Assembly (NCBI GenBank): GCA_024500155.1
Contig: CM044869.1
Location: forward strand, 36,249,898 to 36,313,897
Direction of reading: 5' to 3'
DNA: 64,000 nucleotides
Source of the DNA: Chenopodium formosanum
Taxonomy: Eukaryota > Streptophyta > Magnoliopsida > Caryophyllales > Amaranthaceae
Part shown: positions 1 through 11,577 of the stretch, one piece after another
Layout: every line of letters starts with the position of its first letter
Numbering within the stretch: position 1 is the stretch's first letter
Program-made: the position numbers and the translations under genes
The notes under the pieces: model-generated
What the model was told of the DNA's origin: nothing
The model's input: only the letters and a program-made list of their open reading frames with translations
Databases searched by the model: none

Positions 1-1669
1 ATGGCATGTCTCTCATTTCCTCAACATGATAATGAGCCTTTTTGTGAATATTTCCATAGACTTATAGGGTTTTTGAATTATAATTGTGGTAGTCTTTGGG
101 AGGCTTGTGAGATTTTTTATTTTGGTTTGAATGAGGAAACTAGAAATGAAGTTGAATGCATGAATAATGGTTAATTTAGAGCATTGTCAATTGATGATGC
201 TTTGAATTTTTATGTTTGGTTTGCTAGGGATATCTAAAATACGAGTAATCATGATTCTAATGTTGATGTGCAATGTGTTGATTCTTTCAATATTAGCATG
301 AATTCCCATGATTTGTAACATGATCCCATTAGTGAACCTAGAACAAATGATTTCAACTCTATTTCCTCTTTTGCTCATGATGATGAGGTACATACTCAAG
401 TTGATGCTAATGGTGTGTTTTAATTTTCTTCATTATTTACCATGCCTTCTTGTGATGTGCTTCGTTCCCTTCCTTAATAACGAATCTTATGTGTTTGATT
501 GTGCCCCCACTCCCCATTGTGATGTATATGCTCATGATCTTAATGTTAATTCATCCAATCTTGGTTGTACTTCTTCTTCTCTTATTGAGCCTCAACCTTC
601 TACACCTTTTGAATCTCTAGTTGATATATTTGAGTCTCAAATTAGGCGTATTGAGCTTGATAATGATCTTGGGCCTAGTAAGGAGATGATTCTTTTATCT
701 ATGAGAGGTTGATTAGAGTTGATAAAAAAGAGTGAGGAGAATTTTGAGGAGGAAAGGAGAGGTGTAGAGCTTGAAAGCTAATTGTCATCTTTGATGCTTG
801 TGTGTGGAAATTTCAAATCCAATGTGTTTGTTGAGGAAGATGATGATGATTTTAAGCAACCAAGAGAGGGTGAGGATCCCTTTGGTAAGCATTTGAGTGA
901 TGGTGAAGGAGTTGAGAATGAAGAGAGTGTTAATCTCGAAAACCCCAACCCTCCTTCCTATCTTAATAAGTCTCTTATGCATGATTGTGATTCTTCTATC
1001 CATGAGTATTTAGACTCGTTTGAGGTTATGTCCAATAAGTTCTTTGAGAGTCAAAAGAAAACCCATAACCTTTTGAATGAGTTCATTAAGGATGCTTCAT
1101 GGGAAAGAGATGAGTTTGAAATGAATTTGCATCCATTCATGCATGGTTTTGAGGCCTTGGGCTTTAAAGATGTTGAGGGAGTTGTTGTTCATTGTTGTGA
1201 TGGAGGGGATTATGTAGTTCCTCTTGGAAGTTGGATGTTTGAGGGAGATGGAGATCATGAGTGTTCTTCATTTGAGGACTCTATGATTGATTTTTATGTC
1301 CTCATTGGCGATGTGAGACCTTGTGGTGAGGGAGTAGCTACCCCTTTTCCCTTTTCTCATACCCCTTTTTCAAGGAGATTCAACCATATCCCTTACATTC
1401 CTATGTCCCTCCCTTATTTTGTCAATAAGCCTATTGGGGACCCCCTTGTCTATGATGATTTATATGTGCCTCATTTGTCCCCTATTGAGGAAAAGGGTGA
1501 TGTTGCCACCCAAAAATATTATGAGGAGAGTTTGCCTTCTTCTTCTTTTTCTTCTTCCTTTTCTTATTTTGTTGATTTTTCTTTTGATTCTTCTTCTTTC
1601 TCTTGGCATCTCTCTCCTCATAGGTGTGCACTAAGCTTGTTTCATGCCTTCTTTTTGTCATGTGCATAA
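1..1669 (+). pseudogene. gag-like ORF of copy A, broken
   Basis: Homologous to the gag-like frame of copy C (29603-31337). The first about 55 residues, beginning MACLSFPQ, align with that copy and resemble the part of Athila-type Gag that carries the 'AWERFK...CPHH...FY.GL' region. Frame 1 has in-frame stops near 172-174, 235-237 and further on, so the product is not intact. The longest surviving piece is 782-1669, starting in an acidic stretch and ending in a Ser/Phe-rich tail just like copy C ('CATQKYFEE' there, 'VATQKYYEE' here). No zinc knuckle or pol motif was seen. Function is unknown beyond the Gag resemblance. Confidence 0.65.
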
Positions 1670-3150
1670 TTACTTTCTTATGAAATGTGTAGTATTGCAT
1701 TTGACAAGCTCTTGCGTGCGTTGAATTATTATTTTCTAGAGTAGTCAAGCTTGAACCTTAAGCAAGCCTTTCTCGGGAAGTAACCCGTGTTTTATTGCAT
1801 TCATTTTCTTTTCTTTTTCGAATAGATTTTCTCTCATGGAAATGTTCGTGCCTTTTGCTAGGTACATGACTTGATATACTTAGGTGAATTGGTTTGACTC
1901 AAGAATCAAGGAAGATTGACTCCTGTTTTGCTAGCATATGGAAAACAAGATTCAATGATAAATGAACTTGGCTTTGAAAGGTTAAATTGGGTCATTTGTG
2001 GGTATTTACCCCCACCTAAATACGGTAATATGTTTCCTTGCTCTTTCTCTAATGGTTGATGATTTGTTGGACATGTGTTGGTATTATTGGTTTGATTTCT
2101 TTTTTTTCCTCTCCCATGGATTTTGTGATTTATGATTTGAGTGTATTGTCTCATTCAAGCTTAGGGGAGGGTATTCTATCATGTTTGGTGGGATTTTGAT
2201 TCATATATGCCATGCACAATTGTACATAAATTTCCATGTTCTTTTATCTTGAAAAACTCCAAAAAGATTTTTGTTTCTTTCAAGGCAAATTTGCAATGTG
2301 TTTTGTTTTGTTCTTCCTTTGGACATAAGACTTTTGGACTTGTATAGTTGAATGTTTTTCTTCTTAAATGGTAACGATGTGCACGGTTTGAAAGTATCTT
2401 TGGTTGATTCTAGGATAGAGTATGCTAAGGTAGTCGTTTAGAACTTTTGGGACCTTGAAGCTGGATTCTATTGTTTTTGAAAATTTGCAATTGCTCCCCT
2501 TTGGTGAATTTGAAACTAATAGTGAGTTATTGCCACAACCATGTGAGGTTTTATTTCTTCTTACTTTCAACATTTCTTGATTAAGCGGCGCATGGATCCT
2601 TGGCTATTGTATGCTTTATCTAGAATTTGACTTTCATCTCCCGAGATCGCGACCGAGCCATTTAGGAAGGACAAAGGCATCTTTTCGGGGTGGTAATTTT
2701 TCCCTTTCTAGGATAGTTTTCTTTTCTTTGTTTTGGGTTTACATTTGCCTACTTGCTAACCATTTGAGCCATATACCCTTCTTTTCAAGCCACTTCTTTA
2801 GTTCTTGGGCCTTTTGTTTTATTTTTGTTCCCATCATTGATTTTTGTGAAGCATTTGGTCTCTTTTAATGGAGTTTTGGTGGATGAAAATGATTATTTGG
2901 TTCTTATAATGAAAGCAAGTTTGTGTTGAAAATATTTTGTGAGTAAAAAGCAAATGCAAAATTTGAAAAAGCCATCCATAGTTAAAAGAGGTGAGGACAA
3001 TGAATAAAGTAAAAAAATGAAAAAATTGAAAAAAATGAGAAAAAGCAAAGCAAATTCAAAAAGTTTTGGAAAAATTGAAAAAAGTGAAAAATGAAAAAAA
3101 AAAAAAAAAAAAGCTAAAAATATTTTGATATAAGTTTCTTTCTCCCTATT

Positions 3151-3190
3151 TTAAGCATTGAGGACAATGCTTAATTCAAACTTGGGGGGA
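3151..3190 (+). promoter_or_regulatory. Internal AGGA-loop hairpin plus G tract, copy A
   Basis: Perfect 10-bp stem TTAAGCATTG / CAATGCTTAA around the loop AGGA, at 3151-3174, followed by AACTTGGGGGG. The same module is in copy C (32686-32705) and on the minus strand of element E (51748-51765, with a T-A to C-G paired change in the stem). It may be an RNA structure or an internal polypurine primer site; the function is not known. Confidence 0.7.
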
Positions 3191-4000
3191 AGCGTTCTTA
3201 CGCTTTTTGTACATATGTTTATGATTATTGGCTTTGAATAAGCTTGGGGGTGTTGTGTTTTTGTTTGGTGATTACTTGGTTTTGGTGTTGAGATTTGGCC
3301 AATCTTTGCTTCACGATTTAGGTATACCACCAAATTTCAAATTTTAGCCTACCCTCACCCTTCTCGCCTTTACATTACAACCCTTTCCAAGACCTTTTAA
3401 CCTTTGTGATTGAGTCACTAGTCGGTGGAGAGAGATGTAGGTCAAGCGCAAAGAGCGGTAAGCAATAGTTGAGACGTCGAGTAGCCTCAAATCTCTTTCT
3501 TTTTCAGGTTCCTTCGAGGAACCATTTAGATGCTTGTTAAAGGTAGATTTGAAGCTAATTGGGAGAATGTGTTGAAAATGTTTTGAGATGAAAGTGAATT
3601 GCGTTTCATTAGTTCTCTATTCTTAGCATGTCCTATGTTTCAATTAACCTTAGATATCTTAGAACGTGCACTCCCTTACTTGTTTAGAAAGATTTTCATT
3701 CATTTATGCTTGTACATTTGCAAAAGTCCACTCATGAACATTTGTTTTCTTTCCTTTTCTTTTTGCTTCTCTTTCATGCTTTGCCTTGTTTGTTTGTTTG
3801 TGAGAGTTATGGGTCAATCTCTTAGGAAACCCTTACGAGAGCATTACTCGTCCTCTAGGGCGATCTAGGGGTTTAAAAGGCTTGTCTTTAGTTGCTAAAA
3901 TTGACTGTGATCCCCACGAAAGTGAGTTACTGTATATTCTCATCTCATCTTTTCTTTTATTTGTTTGAATAAGCTCGTCATTTTCTTTCCCTTGGTTTTG

Positions 4001-4040
4001 TTTTGCTCGAGGACGAGCAAAAGATAAGCTTGGGGGTATT
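4001..4040 (+). promoter_or_regulatory. Terminal AGGA-loop hairpin and 3' polypurine tract, copy A
   Basis: Perfect 9-bp stem TTTTGCTCG / CGAGCAAAA with loop AGGA (4001-4022), then the purine-rich AAGCTTGGGGGTATT that abuts the LTR at 4041. The polypurine tract position is standard for plus-strand priming. The hairpin beside it is an extra feature shared by copies B and C and element E. Confidence 0.8.
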
Positions 4041-5642
4041 TGATGGGTGTCATAAATGGCACCCATTTGATGAGTATTTAGGTTGTTTTTACCTTCTTTT
4101 CATAGCTTTTCTTCTTAATAATTGCTTAGTTTCATGCTTTTCCTCTATGTTTTACCTTTTCTCTCTTATTTTGTGGTTTTGTGCATTTCTATTGTTTTTC
4201 TAGTCTTTTCTCCGTTATTTTCTCTCTTTTCGTGGTTGTAGGTATTGTACGAGGACCGGGTCTTGATATTGGTGGTTTACTAAGGTAGAAGATGCTTTTA
4301 GAGCAAGCTCATGGCAATAGGAAAGATCAAGATGCAAGGAAGTGGATTCTCCAAGTTTTAGCTCTTGCGCTCTCAAGCCGCGCTCTCATAAAGGAGTGTT
4401 GTTGAACCCACCGTCAAGCTCCTTTGGATCTGCCTCCTTGGTGTCCATCATCATCATTCGGTGCGCTCATTCGAAGCCCATTAGCAAACGCACGAAGCCT
4501 CGAGAAGAATCGAAGAAACCTAGAGGAGCGCGGGCAGGCAACCAACGGGCGCGAGAGCGTAGCCCTGCCGTGGGTCCTAGTTTTTGCTCGGCTTCGCTTC
4601 GCGCCTCCTATATATATCTACTTGTAACCCGATTTTTGGGAGTAATTAGAAGCACTTAGAGATAATGTTTGATCATAATTTTACCTTAGTTGAGAGCTTC
4701 TCTCTCTAGTTTTAGGGTTAGTTTAGGAGTAGATTTAGAGAGAGAAAGTGAGGAATTTCAATGGTGATTAAGAGATTGAAGATTCAATGGTAACAATTGT
4801 GCTGAAGATCTTCTCTATTATCAATGAGCATTTCTAACTATATCTCATTTTATTGCTTTGATTAATATTCATGTTTTTTAGATTGATTTTGATGTTTGAT
4901 GCTTCATTAGTGTAGTTGTTCTTTATATATTGTTGATTCTTGATTTCCTTAGTTGTTTGTTGATTAGATGATGATTCTTTAGTAGTTGTTTGGCTAGGGA
5001 TTAGGTGAAATTTCGATGGTTGATTGATTGTGCTTAATTTGGAATTGTGTTGATTAATTGTTGAGATTAAAGTGATTAATGGAAATTGTGCATGTGTGTA
5101 ATTAGATTAGGATTAAGAATTATTCTAGATTGCATTGTGAGTCTACATTGATACGGAACATTGGTTTATAGCTCACAATTGTTGATTGAGTTTTGTTAGT
5201 GACGTTCCTAGTTAGAGTCTTTCGTAGTTGACGCTAGCTAGACCTCTTGGAGATAGCTTGTCAAGCTCTTTTGATTGCTCTTACCATTAGTCTTCACAAC
5301 CTTTGATTACTAACCCTACTTAGAGTCTTTCGTAGTTGACGCTAGCTAGACCTCTAGGAGATAGCATGTTGTTTCCTAGTTGTTACAATTGTCATGATTA
5401 CTTGTTGATCCCCATTCCCTAGTGTTTTATTTGTTTGGTTGTTTGTTTTGTTAGTTGTTAGTGTTACCTCTTACCTTCGATTTCGACCTAGCTTAGGCGC
5501 ATAATTGAGAGTGCTTGACATTATCGATCCTTTGGGTTAGACCCTTGACTTACCTCTATACTCTTATTTAGGTTTGTTAAATGTTTATAAATTTGTTAGG
5601 CTCTAGGAAGATTAGATAACAACCTACATTTTCCCTCCGTCA
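4041..5642 (+). repeat. 3' LTR of copy A (1602 bp)
   Basis: Begins TGATGGGTG and ends CCGTCA, directly after the polypurine tract. It is of the same family as solo LTR F (58714-60347) and more distantly related to the LTR of D. It has a start hairpin (4045-4064), a G+C-rich patch (about 4526-4575), a TATA-like run TATATATA at 4610-4617, and a U5 block with TAGAGTCTTTCGTAGTTG that occurs twice (from 5213 and from 5321, 108 bp apart). The second copy appears specific to this LTR. Confidence 0.88.
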
Positions 5643-5698
5643 GTGCTTCACATATGAATCTACAAAAAAAGAAACAAAAATTAGGTTAAACATTACGT

Positions 5699-6590
5699 AT
5701 GAACTATTTTTTTTTCTCATAACATGTCAATATTACCTATTCTTAGGTGTCTAACGCTTGAAATGAAATCAAAGTGCATTTTACTAAGTTTTAGGATGTA
5801 TTTTATCTAAAATGGCCCAAATATGGCCATTATGACTTCTATTTTGCCCATTTCCTACATTTCTTACCAAATGAACTATTTGTTTCTCAGAACATCTTAA
5901 TATAACTTAGGGATAGGTGTCTAAGGCTTAGAATGACATCAAAAGAGCATTTTATTATGTTTTAAGACCCATTTTATCTAAAATGGCCCAAATATGGCAT
6001 ATATGACTTCTACTTTGCCCATTTCCTACATTTCTTTTCAAATGAACTATTTCTTTCTCATAACATGTCTATAATACCTAGTTTTAAGTGTCTAAGGCTT
6101 GAAATCACATCAAAAGAGCATTTTATTAAGTTTTAATAGGCATTTTACTCAAAATGGCCCAAATATGGCCTATATGACTTCTACTTTGCCCATTTCCTAC
6201 ATTTCTTATCAAATGAACTATTTATTTCTCATAACATGTTAATATTACCTAGTGTTAGGTGTCTAAGGCTTGAAATCACATCAAAAGAACATTTTATTAA
6301 GTTTAGAGTATTTTTCATCCAAAATGACCCAAATATAGCCTATATGACTTCTAGTTTGCCCGTTTCCTACATTTCTTATCAAATGAACTATTTTTTTTCT
6401 CATAACATGTCAATATTACCTACTCTTTGGTTTCTAAGGCTTGAAATCACATCAAAAGAGCATTTTACTAAGTTTTAAGACGCATTTTATCCAAGATGAC
6501 CCAAATATGGCCTATATGACTTCTACTTTGCCCATTTCCTACAGTTCTTATCAAATGATTTATTTCTCTCTCATACCAATATAGCAAAGT
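5699..6590. repeat. 171-bp tandem repeat array inside the CACTA fragment
   Basis: The phrase ATGAACTATTT (last copy altered) starts units at 5699, 5871, 6042, 6213, 6383 and 6555, spaced 170-172 bp. Each unit also carries 'CTAAGGCTTGAAAT', 'AAAATGGCCCAAATATGGC' and 'TTTGCCCATTTCCTACA'. There are five full units and a partial sixth. The apparent frames inside (e.g. 6236-6478) are by-products of the repeat. Confidence 0.9.
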
Positions 6591-7466
6591 ACAATGGATG
6601 TACACTTTTGAGCTTCCTACTTGAGTTAAATATGTTGTCTTCAAGCTAAACTCGTGCTTCACATATGAATCTATAAAAAAAACAAAAAGACACAAAAGTT
6701 AGTAATTAATTAGTAGCTACATACATTGCTAAGCTAAATCACATCATTCATCAAACTAACAATTGCTAAAATATTTATTCACTTATTTGTTCAAAATTAC
6801 CCATTAAAACATACCAAATGCCAACTAAGTAACAAGGTCACTAATCTCTAATTTATTCAAAATTACCCATTAAAACAACCTAAAATTACACATTAAAACA
6901 TACCAAAATTCAACTAATTAAGTAACAAGGTTACTAATCTCTAATTTATTCAAAATTACCCATTAAAACAGGCCCCAAAAGACACGATAGAAGAAAGGGG
7001 AACCTAAAATCACCCATTAAAACAACCTAAAATTACCCACTAAAACATACAAAAATTCAACTAAGTAACAAGATTACTAGCTAATCTCTAATTTATTCAA
7101 AATTTCCCAATAAAACAACCTAAAATTTAGAAAAATTAGGGTAAAATTATATTTAAACCTTAACTTTAATTTGCCTAAAAATTGTTCAAAATGCAAAAGA
7201 AAATAATATAAGTAGATATTTGAAAATAATTGTTCAAATTGCCAAAAAATTAATACTAACCCTAGGTTGAGGTGGAAGGGGAGGAGAGATGGAGGGCAGA
7301 GGACGGCGGTTGGTGGTGAAGGAACCAGGGGTTTTGCGCGGCGGGTTGGCACGGTGGCTGTGGAGAAGGAACCTCGGGGAGTGGGCGAACCTCGAGGTGG
7401 AGGGCGAGTTTAGAGATGAGCTTGAAGGTGTGCGGCTCGTGCTCGCTACTGTTGGGAGAATGGCCT

Positions 7467-7545
7467 GCGTTATAGTAGTGGTGGAGGGTGGTCGGCGTTG
7501 CAGCAGTGGTGGAGGGTGGCCGGCGTTATAGCAGAGGTGGAGGGT
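7467..7545. repeat. 28-bp GC-rich minisatellite
   Basis: Two full units (7467-7494, 7495-7522) and a partial third of a 28-bp sequence with core GTGGTGGAGGGTGG. It lies in the GC-richer part of the CACTA fragment, which may be its former transcribed leader; that is a guess. Confidence 0.75.
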
Positions 7546-7659
7546 TTTGGGAGAGGAGGGAATATAATAGTGAGGATTGGAAGCTCAAAAATTTCAAATG
7601 CAATGAAAATGAAAAAGACGAAGGAAAAGGAAAGAAAAGGGCGGCTTTTTTTTTAAATT

Positions 7660-7815
7660 GCTACCGGTTTGAACTGGTGGCCTTATATTACTTTGGCACT
7701 GGTTTAAATTAAACCGGTGCCAATTTGCTTACCCCCAATCTCGCCCATTTTTTCCCCATCGGTTATTAAAAACCGGTGGGCATTAGTCGATGCCTATTGA
7801 TATTTTCTACTAGTG
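7660..7815. repeat. CACTA subterminal repeats and terminal inverted repeat end
   Basis: Three ACCGGTTT-type inverted units occur near 7660-7682, 7695-7721 (GGCACTGGTTTAA paired with TTAAACCGGTGCC) and 7755-7780. The element then ends ACTAGTG. In this superfamily such subterminal motifs bind the transposase. Confidence 0.8.
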
Positions 7816-9383
7816 AGTTGATTGTTCGAGGATGCTTTCTTTGTAACACCGTAGAGTGTTTTGGGCATTGACGATGTTGGCGATTGACCGCTTGTATGTC
7901 GATTGGGTTTGACTTGTCTTGCATGCATCTTCTCACCTTTCTTTCTCTTTTCCGTTTCTTTTCATTCTCCTATTTTCCTTTTTACTTTTAATTTTCTAAA
8001 CAAAAAAAAATGATGCAAAAGACAAAATGATTCTGGGGCATTGTTTTCGTTCCTCTTGTTGTTTTGCCTTTGAATTTGGACATAATCCATCCGAGCTTTT
8101 GCTTTTGAATGAATTATATCCTATGTCGTATCGGTGTGAATGTTTTGAGAGTACCTTTGGTTGATTCTAGGAAAGGGTATGTTAAGGTAGCGGTTTAGAC
8201 CTTTTGGGACCGTGTAACCGGATTCTATTTGTTTGTGGTAAGAAGAAGTTGCTCCTTATAGTGAATTTGAATCTAATAGTGAGTTTTGCTACAACCGTGT
8301 GAGGTCTTTATTCTTCTTGCTTTCAAAATTTCATGATTGAATGGCACATGGATCCTTGACTACTGCTCGCCTTATCTAGAATTTGACTCTCCTCTCCCGA
8401 GATCACGACTGAGCAATTTAGGAAGGACAAAGGCATCTTTTCGAGGTGGTGATTTTTACTTTTCTAGGATTGTTTTCTTTTCTTTGTTTTAGATTTACAT
8501 TTTCCTTCTTTCTAACCATTTGGGCCATATACCTTTCTTTTCAAGCCACATCTTTAGCTTTTGAGCCTTTTGTTTCATTCTTGTTCCTATCTTCGGTTTT
8601 TGTGAAGCATTTGGTCTTTATTGTTGGAGTATTTGGTGGAAGAGATTGATTGTTTGGTTCCTATAATGTAAGCAAGTTTTTGTTGTAAATATCTTGTGAA
8701 TAAAAGGCAATTCTTATGTTGAAAAAGCCGTCCATAGTTAAAAGAGGCGAGGATAATGCAATAATGTGAAAGATATAAAAAAAAATGAAAAAAAGATGCA
8801 AAGCAACTCCAAATGCTTTGACAAAATTGAATAAATGAGAGTTTGAAAAAGTCCAAAAATATTTTGATGTAAGCCTTTTCTCCCTATTTTTAGCATTGGG
8901 GAAAATTCCATGTTTAAGCTTGGGGGGAAGCGTTCTTACGCTTTTGTATATATGTTTGTGATTATGGTTTTGAATAAGCTTGGGGGTGTTGGTGTTTTTG
9001 TTTGGCTATTACTTGGTTTTGGTGTTGAGATTTGGCCAATCTTTGCTTCACAATTTAGGTATACCACTAAAATTTAAATTTTAGCCTACCTTCACCTTTT
9101 TCGCCCTTGCATTACAACCCTTTTCAAGACCTTTTAACCTTTTTGGTTGAGTCACAAGTCGGTGAAGGGAGATGTGAGTCAAGCCTATGGAGCGGTGTGC
9201 ATAGTCAAGATGTCGAGTAGCCCTAAAATCTCTTCTTTTCCGGTTCCTTCGAGGAATCATTGAGATGCTCACTAAAGGAGGATTACAAGTAGGGGGAACG
9301 CGGTAAGATTGTTTGGGATGAAGGTTAGTTGTGTCTCATTAGTTCTCTATGCTTAGAATATCTCATGTTTCAATCAACCTTGG

Positions 9384-11191
9384 TGTAGACACCCAAATGT
9401 GTCTCCCCAAAACCAAACCCAGTGATGAATACCTTTTGCGTCGAATAATTATCGAACGAGGTGAAAGTGTGAAAGGTCAAGTGTTGCGGTTAGTTTTTAT
9501 TAAAAATTCTTTCTTTCTGTTTTCGAAAACAACTCTATTTTATGAAAATAGCTAATCCAGTTTAGTTTGGTCCGCGAAAACTGTCCAATAATAGTGTAGT
9601 TGGATGGGGCTTGCAAAGAGATTTCCAACGATATATTATAAGCCCAATTTCGATGAATAATGAGGAAGTTATGGACAAAATACTAAACTGGGCCCGGTTT
9701 GATCTTTACATGCCGCCCAATGATCTAGGGGAGGGCCCAATGATAATTATTATTCCTAAAGTTATTAGAATTAATTATAGTTTTCTAGAATTCTCTAGAA
9801 GGTTCTCTTTAATCCTAATAGAATTAGAATTAATAATTAGATTTTGATAAGTTTTACTTGGAATAAAATATTATTTTATGAAAAATACGATTTCGATTTT
9901 CATACGGACTTTACAAATCAATTTTGATTCATATGTGGACTCCGTGTTTGAAAGCGCGTAGGAATCCAGGCTGTCGCCACGCGACAGACCCTGTCGCCTG
10001 GCGACAAGGTGACTTTTGCAGCGACAGAGTGGAGTTTTATTCCTTATCAAATTCTACCTATTTCCAGAGTGTTTTCTTATAAATAGGGTCCTGAACCTCC
10101 GTTTTTCAATCATTCACAATCATCATCTACATTCATCAATTCTATGCTCCCATCTCTCTAGCTTTTCATAAACAAAATTCCGCATTCACGAGATCTAGAA
10201 ACACCTAGCCGAGTTCGAAGTTGCCTTCGCCCTAGACGTGAAAGGTTATAATTTCTGATGGTTTGGTCCTTAATCTTTATTTTAATTATTTAATTTGATT
10301 GTTTTGATTTATATTTTCCTTGAAGTTACTAACGCGTGTATTTTGTTATTAGAAAGAGATACGAGGCATCAAAGTATGTAATCTTATTGCTCTATTCTTG
10401 TAGAAAGCATGTTTAAATTTGTTTAATTCCTAGTATCATGTTAGGATGTTATTACTGCTTTCTAGTATCATGTTTAGGGTGCTTCCTATGCTTTCTAATA
10501 TCATATCAATATCATGTTAGTATCATGTTAGGGCTAAAGCTGTGATCTTTATTGTTTAGTGACATGCTAGGGTTTGTTATTAATCTTGTTAGTATCATGC
10601 CTAGGATCTTGCTATTAATATTATGCTTTAACATGATTATGATTGTTATTATGATTATGATTATAATTATGATGATTGTTATTATGTTGCTTGATGCTTA
10701 TTTATTGTTATTGCTTGATCACGCCTTTTATGCATGTTTAAAGGGAATTTGTACTTGTAATCACGCTTAATAAGATAATTAATAATCTTTTTTAGGGATA
10801 ATATGGTTATAATTCAAGTGATCGCCAATAATAGTTTTATCTGTGCATTATATTCAACCAACATAGATTAAACAAGTTTAGGGTTAATCTGTTGTTTGCA
10901 CATGAATACGAGAAGAATGAAGTAGAGGCCTATTTAGGGCAGGTTCAATCTCTTTTAGGTTGGATTTGTACCTTCATCCCCGAACCCTATTTGGTTCAAG
11001 ACCTTTTGGAGTTGACGATCTCCTGGATCGTTAAGGGGTGTAATCTTCACCTTGTGAACGGTTTACAAGTTCTCAAAACTTGTTGGCGACTCTTTTGCTC
11101 TAGCTTCCTTCCCTTTGGACGCCACCATGCTTAAGTGTATGATCACAGTGGGGTTCAAGCTTGGGGTTAATGGCTTGAGATATTCCCTACA
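9384..11191 (+). mobile_element. Solo LTR (G) inserted in copy B, TSD CTTGG
   Basis: An 1808-bp insertion starting TGTAGACACCC and ending CCCTACA, flanked by identical 5-bp duplications CTTGG (9379-9383 and 11192-11196). Removing it restores the copy B sequence as judged from copy A ('CAATTAACCTTAGATATCTTAGAACG'-like alignment). The TG...CA ends and 5-bp duplication fit an LTR. A TATA box (TATAAATAG, 10078-10086) supports a promoter. No internal domain or second LTR is present. A TTGGCGACTC phrase near 11082 resembles a tRNA-Arg-type primer site, so the insertion may include a little more than an LTR. Strand is taken from the TATA box. Confidence 0.8.
9972..10026 (+). promoter_or_regulatory. 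GC dyads upstream of TATA in solo LTR G
   Basis: Two dyads, TGTCGC-CAC-GCGACA (9972-9986) and TGTCGCC-T-GGCGACA-type (9992-10006), and a half-site GCGACA (10021). The GCGACA elements start at 9981, 10001 and 10021, exactly 20 bp apart. They lie about 70-100 bp before the TATA box at 10078, a usual place for enhancer sites. Confidence 0.55.
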
Positions 11192-11577
11192 CTTGGATAT
11201 CTTGGAACGTGCATACCCTTATTGTATAGAAAGTTGTTTATCCACTTGCATTTGATCATTTGTAAAAGTCCATTTCAAAAGCTATTGTTTACCTTTTCCT
11301 TTTTTATTTTACTTTCTTTTGTGCTTTGCGTCGTTTTACTTTAAGAGTTACGGGTTAATCTCTTTTGGAAACCCTTACGAGACCTCATTCGTCCTCATTG
11401 GCGACTTTGGGGTTTTAAGGACTTGTTGTACCTAAAAACAACCGTGATTCCTACGAAAGTGAGTTTTAATGTATATTCCTATCTCTCGTTTTATTTTCCT
11501 TATTTGAATAAGCCCCTCATTTTCCTCGTTAGCTTTTGTTTTTGCTCGAGTGAGCAAAAGTCTAGCTTGGGGGAATT

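Larger units (their letters stand above)
1670..4040 (+). other. Long non-coding 3' internal region of copy A
   Basis: No convincing coding frame. It contains an A-rich, purine-biased stretch (about 2930-3120), a perfect AGGA-loop hairpin (3151-3174), several G tracts that resemble polypurine tracts (about 2157-2176, 3178-3190, 3241-3250) and the terminal hairpin and polypurine tract. The same order and much of the sequence recur in copies B and C and, on the minus strand, in the 3' region of element E. Short frames here, such as 2611-2868, are not preserved between copies. Confidence 0.75.
1..5642 (+). mobile_element. Non-autonomous Athila-like LTR element, copy A (5' end outside window)
   Basis: The 3' part of an LTR retrotransposon. 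The window opens at the ATG of its gag-like frame, followed by a long non-coding internal region, a polypurine tract and a complete 3' LTR ending in CGTCA at 5642. Its internal region matches copy C (27219-35723) in order: gag-like frame, A-rich stretch, AGGA-loop hairpin with G tract, second hairpin with polypurine tract, LTR. No protease, RT or integrase lies between the gag-like frame and the LTR, so it could move only in trans. The right flank GTGCT (5643-5647) should be one copy of its target duplication. It sits inside CACTA sequence. Confidence 0.85.
5643..7815. mobile_element. CACTA (En/Spm) DNA transposon, right-end fragment
   Basis: The right boundary ends TTTTCTACTAGTG at 7815; its reverse complement starts CACTAGTAGAAAA, the standard CACTA terminus. 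Subterminal inverted motifs of the ACCGGTTT type cluster in the last 160 bp. The fragment holds a 171-bp tandem array (5699-6590), AT-rich DNA with repeated 'AATTACCCATTAAAACA' phrases (about 6780-7110) and a GC-richer purine-skewed stretch (7260-7560). No transposase domain is visible. The left half should lie upstream of the window, because copy A interrupts the element at 5642. The 3 bp after the end, AGT (7816-7818), would be one target duplication copy. Confidence 0.8.
7816..11577 (+). other. Non-coding internal region of copy B
   Basis: Comprises 7816-9383 and 11197-11577 around the solo LTR. G tracts like a polypurine tract occur at about 8915-8930 and 8975-8987. The internal hairpin is degraded here (AGCATTGGGGAAAATT near 8891). 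The terminal hairpin survives with a 7-bp stem, TTTGCTC / GAGCAAA (11541-11558), but the AGGA loop is lost. The polypurine tract AGCTTGGGGGAATT ends at 11577. No frame is supported as coding. Confidence 0.72.

Noticed and set aside
7077..7712. Frames in the GC-richer end of the CACTA fragment
   Set aside because: Composition is set by a 28-bp minisatellite and a purine-rich stretch; no transposase or other domain is visible.
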